A stretch of 64,000 nucleotides of DNA from Platanthera guangdongensis (GCA_039583875.1 CM077165.1:74822757-74886756); one strand, 5' to 3'; shown: positions 20,874 to 33,267, counted from the first letter of the stretch. Made by a program: numbers and translations. Notes: generated from the sequence alone by a model not told the origin.

Positions 20874-23461
20874 GTTGAAGGGTTGCAACACAACCTTATA
20901 AGCATAAGATGGCTCTCTGGTCTTGGCTATGTTATTGTCTTCCACAAGGATGAGTGCCTAACTAGGAGGTCAAGTGACCACGAGGTCATCTTGACATGCA
21001 CTAGGAGTGGAAATGTTTATTTCTTAAAATTTCTATGTTTAGAAGCAGACTCTCCTATCTGTCTAGTGGTAAATGAGAAAGCCTCCCATTATGTCCTATG
21101 ACACAAGAGGCTAGCTCATATATATTACAAGACTATTGGTAAGCTCTTTAGTCAAGAGCTAGTTAGGAATGGTCCCAATGTGAAGTGCTCCAAAGAGGGC
21201 ATTTATTCTGCTTGCCAAAAGGGCAAGCAGACAAAAGCCTCTTTCATGAGCATTATGACCAAAGATTCTATGAGGTGCCTATACCTCCTGCATATAAACT
21301 TGTTTGGTCCTATGCTAGTTCATAGTCTTGGTAGGAAGGTTTACACCCTTGTGGTGGTTGATGACTTTTCCTGCTTTGCTTGGGTATTCTTCCTAAGGAG
21401 AAAGAATGAAACCATTGATAACATCACCAAGTTTGTTAAGCAAATTCAGAATGAGTTAAACAGCTCTATGGTAAAAATTAGAAGTGACCATGAGACTGAA
21501 TTCTAGTCTGATAGCATGACAAGATTTTGTGAAGAACATGAGATTCATCAAGAATTCTCTTCATATAGGACACCCCAGCAAAATGGGATTATTGAGAGGA
21601 AAAATAGAACTCTCATAGAGGCTAGAAGGACCATACTAAATGACACATCTCTCCCAGAATATTTCTGGGCTGAGGCAGTCAACACTACATTTCATATCCT
21701 CAATAGAGCCTCTATCACTAAGAACCTCAAGAAAACTCCCCATAAGTTCTTGAAAGGCAGAAAAACAAACCTGAGTTATCTCATATTCTTTGGTAGTAAG
21801 TGCTATGTACTTCATAATGGAAAGTCCTATGTGACTAAGTTTGCTGCCAAATCCTTTGATGGAATTTTTATTGGGTACAACAATCATAGCAAAGCCTATA
21901 GTATCTACAACTATAAAAACCAAGTTGTAGAAGAATCGGTTCATATAGTCTTTGATGAGTCTACTATGATTAACAGGGAGCTGCCAAGCTCCTCTTATAG
22001 TATTACAGGTACAGAACAGATGATGGACAAACTAACCATCAAGGAAGCATCACCAGTTATACAAGATGAAGTGGATACTCCAAAAAATCTTCCTGGTATA
22101 CTTGGAGTGGATGAAGATCAACAAGAGGCTGCACCTAAAGCTAAACCTGTTGCTGAAAGAAGACTGCCACCAGCAGTTAGACACATAAGAGATCATCCAG
22201 CACACCATATCATTGGTGAGGCAATACATGGAGTAATAACAAGGAGCAGAAGTCAGAACACAACAATGTACTCAAGCTTTCTATCACAAGTAGAGGCCAA
22301 CATAGATCAACATTAGATTGGAGCTATATAGGAGGAACTGAACCAGTTCAAGAGGTGTAAGGTCTACAAGCTGGTTCCCAAACCACAAGGACATAATGTC
22401 ATTAGAGTCAAGTGGATCTACAGAAACAAGCTTGATGAAAATGACATTATAATTAAGAACAAAGCCAGACTAGTGGCTAAGGGGTACAGGCATGACGAAG
22501 ACATTGAATTTGATCAATCCTTTGCCCCTGTAGCAAGATTGGATGCCATCAGATTGTTCCTTACATATGATGTACACAAAGGATTCAAGGTCTACTAGAT
22601 GGATGTGAAGTCATCCTTCCTGAATGGTGACTTAAAAGAGGAAGTCTATGTTGAGCAGCCTCCAGGTTTTGTAGTTCCTAACTCACCTAATTATGTTTAT
22701 AGACTTAGGAAAGCTCTATATGGACTGAAGCAAGCCCCTAGAGCATGGTATGAGACCTTGCCTAATTTCCTCATTAAGAACAAATCCTTAAGGGAGAAAA
22801 TAGACAAGACCCTATTCCTAAGGGAATCTAAGGGTAAGATCATCCTAGTTCAGATCTATGTAGAGGACATCATCTTTGCATCTATTGATCACAACATATG
22901 CAAAATGTTTGCTAAACTTATGCAGGGGAAGTTTGAGATGAGCAGTATGGGTGAACTTAAGTTCTTCTTGGGCCTCGAAGTAAGATTGCCTGATTATGGC
23001 TTGTCCACATCCCTGTCTAAGTTCACTAGGGAGTTGATAAAGAAATTTGGCATGGATAACTCCTCCACCATGAGAACTCCAATGAGGTCAAGTATGCCAG
23101 TAGGCAAAGATGATGTGGGGAAACCTGTTGATGAAACTTTGTATAAAGGGATAATTGGCAACCTTCTTTATCTGACTGCAAGTACGCTAGACATCATGTA
23201 TGCTACATGTGTTTGTGCTAGGTATCAGGCTTGCCCAAAATAATCTCACTACTTTACAGGTAAGTGAATTTTGAGGTATCTTAATTACACTCCAAATCTT
23301 GGCCTATGGTACCTTAGGAATTGGGTGTTTGAACTAACAGGCCATTTAGATGCAAACTTTGCAGGTTGTAAAGAGGACATGAAGAGAACATCTAGCACCT
23401 GTCAGTTCCTGGGAGAGAGACTGGTATCATGGAGCTACAAGAAACAAACCAGTGTTGCAAT
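20874..23461 (+). mobile_element. Sirevirus-like copia element E, pol portion only
   Basis: An internal piece of a copia element is bounded on the left by the insertion of D and on the right by the insertion of J, which cuts the RNase H gene at 23461. Its LTRs and gag are not in the window. The protein wording ([30 protein letters not shown]) is close to A, so E belongs to the same broad lineage. Confidence 0.85.
20874..23461 (+). pseudogene. pol: copia integrase-RT-RNase H with point mutations
   Basis: One frame runs through the whole 2.6 kb with no frameshift. Seen: integrase zinc motif HKRLAHIYY...CSKEG...CQKGKQ; core with HINLFGPM, where the first catalytic Asp of HIDLFGP is Asn; RSDHETEF; and PQQNGIIERKNRTL carrying the catalytic Glu. 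RT follows with [24 protein letters not shown] and YVEDIIFAS, where the usual YVDD is YVED. RNase H holds HLDANFAGCKEDMKRTSSTCQFLG and stops at the J insertion. Stops include TGA 21099-21101, TAG 21504-21506, TAG 22314-22316, TAG near 22597 and TAA 23241-23243. Two catalytic substitutions plus five or more stops make it inactive. Confidence 0.88.
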
Positions 23462-24943
23462 TGAAAGTGGCCTCTGATATAGTTGTATGAGAGGGATAGA
23501 ACTTCTTTACACTATAGAGGGGGTTACTAGGGTATTTTAAAATCTTGATTAAGTTTTGTGGCAGATTTAAAAACTAGTGATATATATATATATAATAAAA
23601 ATCACAGGACACAAATAAAGAGAATAACAATCACAGACGACACAAGGAAATTTATAGTGGTTCCCCAATAAAACTGGGTATATCCACCATTCTACCTCCC
23701 TGGTAGGAATCTACTACAGTTTTTTGATAAGGTACCCTGCCACCACAGGTTTTTACTCAGGTGCCCTGCCACCACAAGATCTATTTTTCTAAGGGAGATC
23801 TTGTAACTCTGATCTTTTGATCAGATGTCCAAAAACCAAATTAAGTGTTTTGTGCATGAGACTTGGAACCAAGGGGTTTAACTTTTGAAGGGAGTAATAA
23901 CCCTGTACAAAGTTTATGAAAATAAACAAAAGTTGATGATGTCTTCTCTTTCAAGATTCTCTGAGAAAACTAGTGGATAGATGTTGAAGCAAAAAAGGCT
24001 CCCCCTGATTTGAGTAGAGTTTATGATCTGGAGAGGGAGTCTTTTCTTCAAGGTGTAGGCCTTCTTGTGTCTGAGAGATGGAGACTTTTGACAAGTAGAG
24101 GCTGAAGATCTAAATCTATAAGAGTATGTGTTGATCTGCAAGTCTCTAAGTTAGTATGTCTAGGTCTGTATGTCTGAGTCTGTAACCTTTAGTGTGTAAC
24201 CTTCAGATAACAATTTTTTGTAAATATATAGAGGGCTGAAAGGAATTCAAACATTTGAATTAATCAATTCTAAGACGGATAAGGAATTCCCAAGAATGTT
24301 AACTGCCTTGAAAATTGGTTAGCCTTAAACTCTGTGATAATACATATTTAATGCTGCCTCTAAACAACTATATTCATTAGAATATTTGCATTAAATATCA
24401 GAGTCATAGCTATCTGTAATTATGACCTTTAAATCATACTGCCTTCAGAGTATAATCAGCCTGAAATTAAGCTTGAAACTTGTTCTGCCTTTCGTAAACA
24501 AAACTTCCTAAAACACTGAGAGAATTAGTCAAACTCAGCAAGCATTTCGTTGACCTGAGCCTAGAGTTCGTCAAACTAAATCTACTAATTTATCGACCTG
24601 AGCTCAGAGTTCGTCAAGTTGAGCTTGACTTTCATCGAGCTGAGTTTCTGAGTAGAGATCGGAGTTCGTCGACCAGAGCTCAAAGTTCATCGAGCTAAAC
24701 TGCAGAGTTAAGACTCTAATTCGTCGAACTGAGCATGTCGTTCATCGAATGGAGCTCTGCTTTCATCGACAGTAGTATTGCCTTTATCGAACTGATTTTC
24801 TTCATTCATCTAACTGATTTTTTGCAGGAGTTCTTCTAAGGAAATAACCCTGGAAATAACCTATGACCCAAGAATATACAAGGTGGGTAAAGCTAATCAT
24901 CCAAATAGTAATCCTAGCCTAAATCAGTAATAGGGTTGCAACA
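23462..24943 (-). repeat. 3' LTR of element J (1482 bp)
   Basis: On the minus strand it starts TGTTGCAACCCTATTA, right after the polypurine tract AAATAGGGGGAGAT (complement at 24944-24957), and ends GGCCACTTTCA. The region 24535-24830 carries about ten copies of TTCGTCGA or TTCATCGA followed by CTGAGCTC-like text, in the part transcribed first or just upstream of it. A short (TA)n lies at 23580-23595. Confidence 0.85.
24535..24830. repeat. TTCRTCGA repeat array in the LTR of J
   Basis: About ten diverged copies of TTCGTCGACCTGAGCTC-like units are spaced 25-40 bp apart, several with C-to-T decay (TTCATCGA, TTTATCGA). The same core occurs in the spacer ahead of J's third ORF (36640-36960). Confidence 0.75.
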
Positions 24944-25097
24944 ATCTCCCCCTATTTGTGTGAGGATACTATTTAGAAATGAAAAACACAAAGCATAAAA
25001 TATCTATCAGAAATGAAACTTTTAGCAAATATATAAGATAAGTGCCTTGAGAGTTATAAACATAAGCACAGTTATAAGAACAAAAAATCAGAAATCA

Positions 25098-26459
25098 CTT
25101 GTCTTTATTAGGAGCATTAGTGGAAGATTCTGAGGAAGGTTTGGTGAAGATTAACTTCCTCTTGGGGTCTTCAGCTTCCTTTTAAGTCATCTTCAAATCC
25201 TGAGCGCCAATAATCTTCAATGATGTAGCTCTGGGCAAAACTGCCTATGGATGTAGACTCATGTATTTATCAACATTGAATAAATTCTTTACCTGATATT
25301 TATCTAACTCCTTTTTCCTGTAAGAAGACATAGTTGAGAATTTTGAGATGTCTTTTCCTTCATCTTTTGATTTATTAATTTGAGATAAAGCAATCAGCTC
25401 ATTGAATCTGGCAATCCTAAAGTTTGGGTCCATTTCTGGATCATAAGTTGGGGAAGGAGGCCTCTCTAGGCTTGACTGCTGTTGTTGCTGTCTTCTTTGA
25501 CCTCAATGTGCTGGTTGCTGCTCTGAGTATCAGACCTTGAAGGTCTATCTTTGCTGCTCTGAGAGGGTTTAGATTGATAGTGGGAAGATGTAGAACTTTG
25601 AGAATGAGAAATACTACCTGCTGCTCCTGCTGCTGGAGGAGGAGGAGGAGGTCCTCTCCTACACCTTAGAGGTGACTGATATCTCTTCATCTTCTTCCTC
25701 CTTTTCTGTTCATTCTTTGAATATCTCATCCAGTGGGGAAGGTCTAGAGTGAGAGTAAATCCATACAAGATGTAATATGGAATGTCAGCAGTAGAAGAAG
25801 GTTGAGGAGCAACCTTTGCAGGGGCTTTATTTTTCTAAAATTTACTTTTCTTGGAACTGGAGTCATCTAACTCATTTGATTCTTCATCATCATCAGAGTC
25901 TTTTGGCAGATCATATAAATCATCAATCTGTTTAATTAACTCAGATTGATTAAGAATTTGAACTTCTAGTTGTATAGTTTCAATCTCTATATCTGCTGTT
26001 TGTATCTGTACATTGTCATCTTGTTCAATATCTTGAAACATAATATCATCTAAATTAGGCATTGGGGATTCATCCCATGCATAAGTTGGAGGGGAAGAAA
26101 CTGGCTCTATAAGATCTATCATACTATCAGTTACTACATTCTCAGGGATTGGATTATTCCTGGGAGAAATAACTGAAAAATTGTTTCTTAGTTGTTCTAG
26201 GACTGAAGAATCAACTGGGGCAGTATAACATATTATAGCTTTATTAGAAGAATTCTCAAAAATTGGAAAATAACTATTGTGCAGAGTATCAAAATCTGAT
26301 AACAAAGAACTCAAGTTGACTGTGGGATTAATAGAGACAACCCCAACAGTAGCAACTTCTAGGATAACTGTAATTGTTTATTCAACTGAGACATCAAACA
26401 TTTCTGAGACTTGAATAACAACTTCTACTATTGTTGTTGCTGTTGTACGGACTGTAACC
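25098..26459 (-). pseudogene. third ORF of element J, C-terminal part
   Basis: This continues the ORF at 35132-36543 after the A2 insertion. Removing A2 plus one TSD copy (8672 bp) restores the same frame, which is direct evidence that A2 split one gene. Seen: an acidic Ser/Asp stretch (DSDDDEESNELDDSSSKKSK), a Pro/Gly/Ser-rich part with a run of Pro near 25640, then Lys-rich text. There is a stop TAG at about 25835 and another at 25466, and a frameshift before the C-terminal segment MDPNFRIARFNELIALSQ (25433-25245). The likely original end is the stop after NAPNKDK near 25098. The function is unknown. Confidence 0.62.
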
Positions 26460-26793
26460 TGTTGGGTATTGTATCCACAATTACCTGGATTTGAGGAAGC
26501 CACCTGTCAAGCTAAGATGAATTCACAATGTATTTGATAAAATATTTCAAGTTGTGCTTGCAGTTATTCCACGCTAAGTGCACACCAATGTCAGGGTGCA
26601 CTAGGTCAATATACACGGGTCTGCACAACGTAATCCCTCATTGAGCAGATCAATGTGTTGGCCTACGTGTACTCTCTCTATTGGAGTGCACTTACTTTCA
26701 AGTACAGGGCTGTAACTATGCAAGAGCAGACAAGGAGCAAGGATGGGTCAAGGAGCAGCTCTTGGGTGGAAAGACGAAAAATCGTCTAAGTAT

Positions 26794-27066
26794 AAATCGA
26801 CGAGAATCACCAAGTGATTCTCGCCGACTATATCCGACTACCTCAAAGCGGTGCCAAGTAAGATTCGGCGAGAATCACTAGTGATTCTCGCCGAACCAAT
26901 CGTTGAGCAGATCATGGCCAAGTAATATTCGTCGAGAATCAACAAGTGATTCGGCGAGAATCATCAAGTGATTCGGCGAGAATCACTAGTGATTCTCGAC
27001 GAATCGTCGAGAATCACTAACTGATTCTCGCCGATTCGTCGAGAATCACCTTCGATTCTCGCCGAT
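26794..27066. repeat. palindromic GATTCTCG/CGAGAATC array, 5' LTR of A2
   Basis: These are the same inverted motifs as in A, about ten in alternating orientation, ending upstream of the TATA box. One unit present in the 3' LTR is absent. Confidence 0.85.
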
Positions 27067-27182
27067 TTTGACTTGGGCATTTTTCTGGAAAAAGCTGGAC
27101 TGGATTCTGCCGCTGGCACTGTTTTGAACCGGATCTAGGGTTTCTTCTGGTGGGACCTATAACGGTCATAAAAGATTATTTC

Positions 27183-27194
27183 ACTATATAAATA
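27183..27194 (+). promoter_or_regulatory. putative TATA box of the A2 LTR
   Basis: CTATATAAATAC occurs about 115 bp downstream of the palindrome array. The 3' LTR has CTGTATAAATAT at the same place. Promoter activity is inferred from position and sequence. Confidence 0.6.
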
Positions 27195-28066
27195 CACGCA
27201 TATTTTTGAACAGTAAAAGCAGCGAAGAAGAAAAAATATACACGAGTCGCGACGTGACCTAGATCGCGAGTTCCGCTACGCCGCCGCCGCCGTCGCCGCT
27301 CGAGAAAGTTGATCGCCGGTCTTGATCGTGGTTTCTTTCAGATCTCCGGTAGACAGAAGCCTAGCCAAGCTTAGAGTCTCACGCGTCTAACCGGAGATCC
27401 TTTGTCTCTTGATTTGTTGATCGGGAAAACCTTCCCCGTCCGAATCGATCGAGACGATTGATCCTAGTGTGATCGTTGGAAGACCTAGCTAGCTTCGCTA
27501 CGAAGTTTGGATCTCCAAAGTACTGCAGCCGCACATCATTGTCGCCGCCGATCCCGTGAACCAAGCCGCCGCCCATCTTGCCACCGCCGGTTCCGGGGAG
27601 ATTCTCTCCAAGAGAGATCTAGGGTTGTGGACTCTTCGTGGACTTCAAAGAACACGTCGTCAACGAAGAGGGACACCTTAGTCTCCAAACGTAGTTTGTA
27701 TTTCTTGTACATTCTAGTTTACTTTTGTTGTAAAGGAATGTTGGTTCCTAGTTGTAAGGGTTGGGTGCAACCCGGGTTGTGGGAGTGTTGACTCCTACGT
27801 GTTGAAGGGTTCCTTCCGATAGTGCAAGGATTGGATTTCAATCCTGTTGGTGAAGAGACCGAGTCGTCCCGTGTTGGGAGATAGGTCGAAGGGGGAAAGT
27901 GGATGTACCCAAATCGGGGAACCACTATAAATAATTTGGGTACTCTGTTTGCTGTGCTGTTTTATTTCTGTGTGCAGGTACAATTTTAATTCCACAAAAA
28001 TGTTGCACGTCACCTATTCCCCCCCCCCCATAGGTGAATATAGTTGACACTAGGTGGACTATCAAG

Positions 28067-28078
28067 TGGTATCAAAGC
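28067..28078 (+). promoter_or_regulatory. Met-type primer-binding site of A2
   Basis: TGGTATCAAAGC begins two bases after the LTR end. One base differs from the canonical TGGTATCAGAGC. Confidence 0.85.
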
Positions 28079-28138
28079 GAGGCTACTCATCAAAAAGGTT
28101 TACACCTTGAGTAGTATCCTGCCACCAGTGTCAAAAGC

Positions 28139-29716
28139 ATGGAGCTGGATCATGAGATATCGCCACTAAGACTCCCCACATGCACAAGGGAGTATTATCC
28201 CGTCTGGAGGATGAGAGTGTCATATCACTTGGAGGCTATCGATCCTCGAACATCTTTCATCCTGGAAGAGGGTCCTTTTATTCCTATGAAGACCTCTGAC
28301 TCTGGAAAGAATATCCAAGTGCCCAAGTGCATTGCTGAGATGTCGGAGATGAAACTTTCATTATTTAATTTGGACAAGAGGATTCGTCAAATTATCATGG
28401 ATATCTGGTCTGGACCTTCTCGCTCTAGATTGGAAAAATGTGGGTCGGCTAAATCTATGTGGGTGATGATCTCAGAGCTGATGGGGGGGTCAGAGAAAGC
28501 TGGAATCTGCTGTCAACCAGAGGATGAAGCCTATGTGGGGGTCCTCGCCTCTGAAGATGAAGGCAAGGATCTATCGGACAGCATCAGAGCTCTAGTGTCC
28601 GTGTCAGAGACTGAAGAAGCCAGTGAGGAAAGCAGTTCTGATGAGGATAACACAACAGTCACTGGCGCTAGTGACAATGATTCTGATGAGCAGGTAACTT
28701 CTTCATCTTGCCCCGTCTCTATTGAAGTTCCTGAAGACAGGAACTGTTTCCCATCAGAAAATCCTGATTCCCTGAAGAGAGACCTTCAAACAAGCAATCT
28801 ACTTGTTGAGGAGCAAGTGCAGGAGATTGCTCGGTTAAAGATCTTGTTGGTTCTCCAATTGGCATCCAACAAGGTCAAGGACTCTAAAATCTCAGATCTA
28901 GAGAGTAATCTAGAGAATGAGAAAAGAATAGTATCAAACTTTTTCAAGGTTGATGCTATGAAGAGAAAGGTAGAAAATGGGTGGATCTCCCGAATTATCA
29001 ATTCGTGGAGAAATGGGGAAACGGTATTCCGACCCCCCACTCCAAGCAGGAAGGCTACTTATCATGCCTTCAGGTATGATCACAGGAATAATCGTGGTCA
29101 CTGTAAGGGTGATCTGTCCTCATGTTGAGACACCCATAGTGCAAGGGCCGTCAGGGCCACCCATGAGAGAATACCTAAGGCTCATTCTGAGCCCTTTATA
29201 TTCTCGGCCACTGCCCCTACTCGGCATGAATCGGCTGGTATCAGCTCTTGGAACCCTTCTCTCCACCCAAGGACACAGGAAAGGGGGGTTAGAAGTCATG
29301 TTGTAAGTTCTCATGGGGCCTCAGGAAGGGGGCTGACTGAAAGGAAGGCACCACCTCCCAGGCCTTGTGACGCTCGCTGCATGCATTCATTCCACCCTTC
29401 CACGTGTCACGGTGGAAGAGGCAGTTCTGGGAGCAGATCCAGATCTATCCCGTTTGGACCTAGGCTCATGACTACCTCAGTCACTAGATCAGGTCAGAAA
29501 CGGAGATACAATATTTACGCATGTTGGTGCTGTGGCAAAGTGGGACACTTTACCATAGACTGTTGGCACAACCCCTCTGTGTCAAGGGCAAGGGCCTATC
29601 CACATTTTCTGGGCAGAGGTAGTCGTCCTGACAGGTTTTCTGAGGGAAGACAGTCGAGTTCTTATGCTAACAAGAACCTAGGACCCAATATGTATTGGGT
29701 TACTAAGGTAAAGTAA
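28139..29716 (+). pseudogene. gag: A2 gag with zinc knuckle, one in-frame stop
   Basis: ATG 28139 starts a 525-codon frame interrupted only by TGA 29126-29128. The N-terminus (CTREYYPVWRMRVSYHLEA, then a run to KSMWVMISELMGGS) is copia gag. The central capsid portion that normally follows (LL...YE.F...EGE type) seems missing, as the text jumps to an acidic Ser/Glu linker (SVSETEEASEESSSDED, about 28600-28650). Near 29530-29570 is a perfect CCHC knuckle, CWCCGKVGHFTIDC, for RNA binding. It is followed by a short tail and stop; no protease follows. With the central deletion and the stop, it is unlikely to build particles alone, but the RNA-binding part could have been useful in trans. Confidence 0.82.
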
Positions 29717-30290
<574 letters not shown>

Positions 30291-30860
30291 TTAAGAAATA
30301 TATATATATATTTCCACTTAGACAAACTAGAAACCCGCTTAACCCGAAGCCTTCCGCCGAACACACGGAAACCGTTAAAATCCCCTTAACTCGTCGATCC
30401 CTCATATTCCCGTCGACCCTTCATATTCTGTAGGAAACTCGCCGAATCGACTCTCTCCGCAGGGGAACTCGCCGACTCTTCCCTTTCCGTAGACATCCCG
30501 CGAGATTCCCGCAAGCTTCTCACCGAAGGACTCTCACCGAAGGACCCGTGACTCTTCCCCTTCCGTCGACATCCCGCAAGACTTCTCTCGAAGGTCCCTC
30601 GCCAACTCTTCCCGATTCGCCGATCTCGCCGATTGCCTTCCGTGGATCTCTACTCTCTCTCGTCCAGGGATTTCTCCACAGTTTCGATCACTCACAGTCG
30701 GGTGGACCTCCCGGGTGTTCGTAGTCTTTATCAAACTAACTCACCGTCTACGCTGGTAGGTAACCTCATCCTCATCCTTACAAGAACTTTCTTCATAGTG
30801 TCGCTTCCCCCCTTGACTTTTGATTAAGCGTAGAGTAGGGATTCTCTCCCTAGGTTTGCG
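30291..30860 (+). promoter_or_regulatory. repeat-rich leader upstream of the A2 third ORF
   Basis: It begins with GAAATATATATATATATTTCC (30294-30314), a possible TATA region. A GC-rich leader follows with CTCGCCGAATCG, CTCGCCGACTC, TCGCCGATC and similar strings, resembling the CTCGCCGAATC core of the A-family LTR palindromes. A ~76-bp direct repeat starting GACTCTTCCC recurs at 30474 and 30550. A GT...AG interval at 30760-30853, with a TTGATTAAG branch-like string, could be a short 5'UTR intron ending seven bases before the ATG. All functional roles are inferred. Confidence 0.5.
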
Positions 30861-33191
30861 ATGGATCCAAGGACAACCGCTGGACTGATCACTGGATGTG
30901 AGCTGGTTCGAACAGGGTTCTCACATGCCTCTGACGAATTCAGAAACATCATTATTATGCTGGAAGAGGCTGGACTATCATTCGTACTGGAGCACCCGTG
31001 TAAAATCTTGGACAAGGAAGTGCTGGAGTTCTTCGCTACCGCCAGACTCCGAAATGAAGACTCTCTCATCAAAAGCAAGGTTGCAGGGGCAACGATCAAG
31101 ATGTCTGCAAACAAGCTAACCCAATACTTGCAGCTCACTAGCTCGGAGCACGAGGATTATCTTGAGGAAGAAGACAAAACCAGGACTCTATTATTCTGTG
31201 GTCTCGCTCGAGGAACTCGATCGATAAAGCGAAAGGATATGAATGAAGAAGGGAAACTTCTGTCAGACATTGTTCGGAAGGTACTCATATGCAAACCGGG
31301 TTCTCATGACCACATCTCTGCGGACATGTTCAAGATCCTGGTGGCAATTGTCTGCAGAAAAGGATTCAACTGGGGGGCATTGCTTTTTGAGAAGATAAAG
31401 GACACCCTCAGATCTCCTAGCTTTGGCCGAATCATCAGTCTGTATCTCAATCAGTTGAACGGAGATAAGTATGACATGAGTAAAGGTGTTCCTCTACATT
31501 ACTTGAAGAAAATGGACTCGAGTGTTTTTGACAGATGGGAGAGGCACATTGGGCAGGCTGCTGTGGTAGAACAACAAGAAGCATCTCCAGCCGAGGACGA
31601 CGCTGTGGCTGATTCTGTAGTTATCCCCAGTGAAATTCCTGATGCTTTGACTGCAGGAATTGAGGGGGAGCCTCTACCCACTTATGCTGATATCGTATCT
31701 GACATCTCCCAGATGGCCAGAGATGCAGTGGCAGATATACAAGAAGAAAGTGAAACTATGCTGGAGAATGAGGAGGCTCTGAACCTGAACGATCAAGGAG
31801 CCGAAGCTAATGTATAGGAGACTGCTAACGAAGGGTTGGAAGATGATGCTGATGAGAATGATCTCATGGATGACGAAGCTGAGGCAGAAGGCAATGAGGG
31901 ACAGGAAGCATTGGAGACTCGGGATATCATTGAAGCTCCATCTGTCAAGCACGCACCTGAGATCGTTCCTGAGAACATTGGTGCAACAGTGGAGGGGGAG
32001 TCCGGGAAATCTACAGAGGCCGCAAGCATTCCCCACTTAGAGGCTGTGCTCGTGTCCAGCTCTACAGGTGCATCTGATGAAGAGCAAGGCCAAGGAGTGC
32101 CTCAGGCTCATCCACTACGAGATGATCTAGCCACTCATACCGTGAATGTCATTCAGGGCATAGTGGATGAGCTTAAGGCATCTTTTGAGAAAGCTCAAAA
32201 TAAAATGTTGAAAAGGATTAAGAAATCTGAAAATCTCATGCTCAAGAACATGGTGGAGATCAATCACAAACTGGACGTGATGAAAAAGAAGTTTGAAGAT
32301 AAGTATACAGCGGCCGGCCAAGCTGTCACTCTTCTTATGGACGGAATAAAAAAGAACACTGATACTCTCGCCGTAGTGAATCAGAATGCTCATGTCGTAG
32401 CAAATAACATTCAAAAGTTTGATGGCAATATGGTAACTCTTAACACCAATCAACAAGCCCTGGTCACTGAATTCTCCAGGATGACAAAGCACATTGATGA
32501 GTCACTGCATTCTTATGCAAACTCCATTGCAGTCGAAGCCAAAAAGGGGGAGAAAGCATATACAGCTAAGATGGCTGAGCTTCGGGAAGTCATGATCAAC
32601 AACTTTGAGCAGTCAAACAAATATGTCTATGACAGTTGCTGGTGGATGCTCCAACAAGCGTTAGGCGTCAATTTGCCTGAAAATCCTGCGGGTATTCATG
32701 CTCCTGAGAATACTACGGCTGCTGAGGGAGTAAGTGCTGCAGAAGTTCCCTTAAGTGAAGCTGAGGCTGCTAGGGCCACCTCCAAGGCAAAACTGATGGC
32801 AATGTTTGACCAAGGAGCCCTAGCAAAAGCCAGAGACAAGAGAAAATCTCAAGAAGGGACATCCAAGGAAACACAAGCTGAAAAGAGAATCAGATTGAAG
32901 GAGGAGGAAGTAAGAAACGAAAAGTGGAGTCCAGTTTCAAAGAGTATCATCTTGGACACATTCTGGCTACAAGAACAAGGAGAAATCAATCGGAATGATG
33001 TATACAGCCAGCATGGGTGGGAGCTGCACAAGACGTATGAAGCTAAACGGAACATCTTTTTCAGGACCAATACTGCGGCAGATAAAGCTCCTCCTCCCAG
33101 ATATTATCTGAAGCCCAAAGAGTATATGGAGAGGCAAAGAAAGAAGTATTTGGCTCAAAAACTCAAGGATGACTTAGCCAAAGAAAAATAG
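30861..33191 (+). pseudogene. A2 third ORF (env-like position), 776 codons with one in-frame TAG
   Basis: ATG 30861 is in a good context (GCGATGG). The frame is uninterrupted to 33191 except for TAG 31815-31817 after codon 318. Residues 1-215 form a globular-looking domain homologous to J's third ORF (blocks LLSDIVRKVLICK, KGFNWGALLFEKIKDTL, FDRWERH). Residues ~230-430 are acidic. About 430-580 look like a helical coiled coil (EKAQNKMLKRIKKSENLML, then KLDVMKKKFEDKY). A Lys/Arg-rich C-terminus follows (YMERQRKKYLAQKLKDDL). No signal peptide or transmembrane segment is evident, so 'env-like' describes position only. The TAG could be decay or a readthrough site; its context (TAG GAG) is not a known readthrough signal. 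Confidence 0.75.
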
Positions 33192-33264
33192 TCAAAAATT
33201 TATAGCCTGTCATTCTTTCTTAAGAACAATTAACGTTTATTGTTAGTATATGAACAATCTTGAG

Positions 33265-33267
<3 letters not shown>

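Larger units (their letters stand above)
26460..28064 (+). repeat. 5' LTR of A2 (1605 bp)
   Basis: It runs from TGTTGGGTATTG to GGACTATCA. It differs in length from the 3' LTR mostly by loss of one 31-bp palindrome unit. The palindrome array is at 26794-27066. CTATATAAATAC near 27183-27194 is a good TATA box. The GC-rich leader is at 27270-27305 and the poly-C hairpin at 28011-28036. Confidence 0.95.

Noticed and set aside
28067..28078. tRNA genes at the Met-like sites
   Set aside because: These are short primer-binding sites next to LTRs; no cloverleaf sequence surrounds them.
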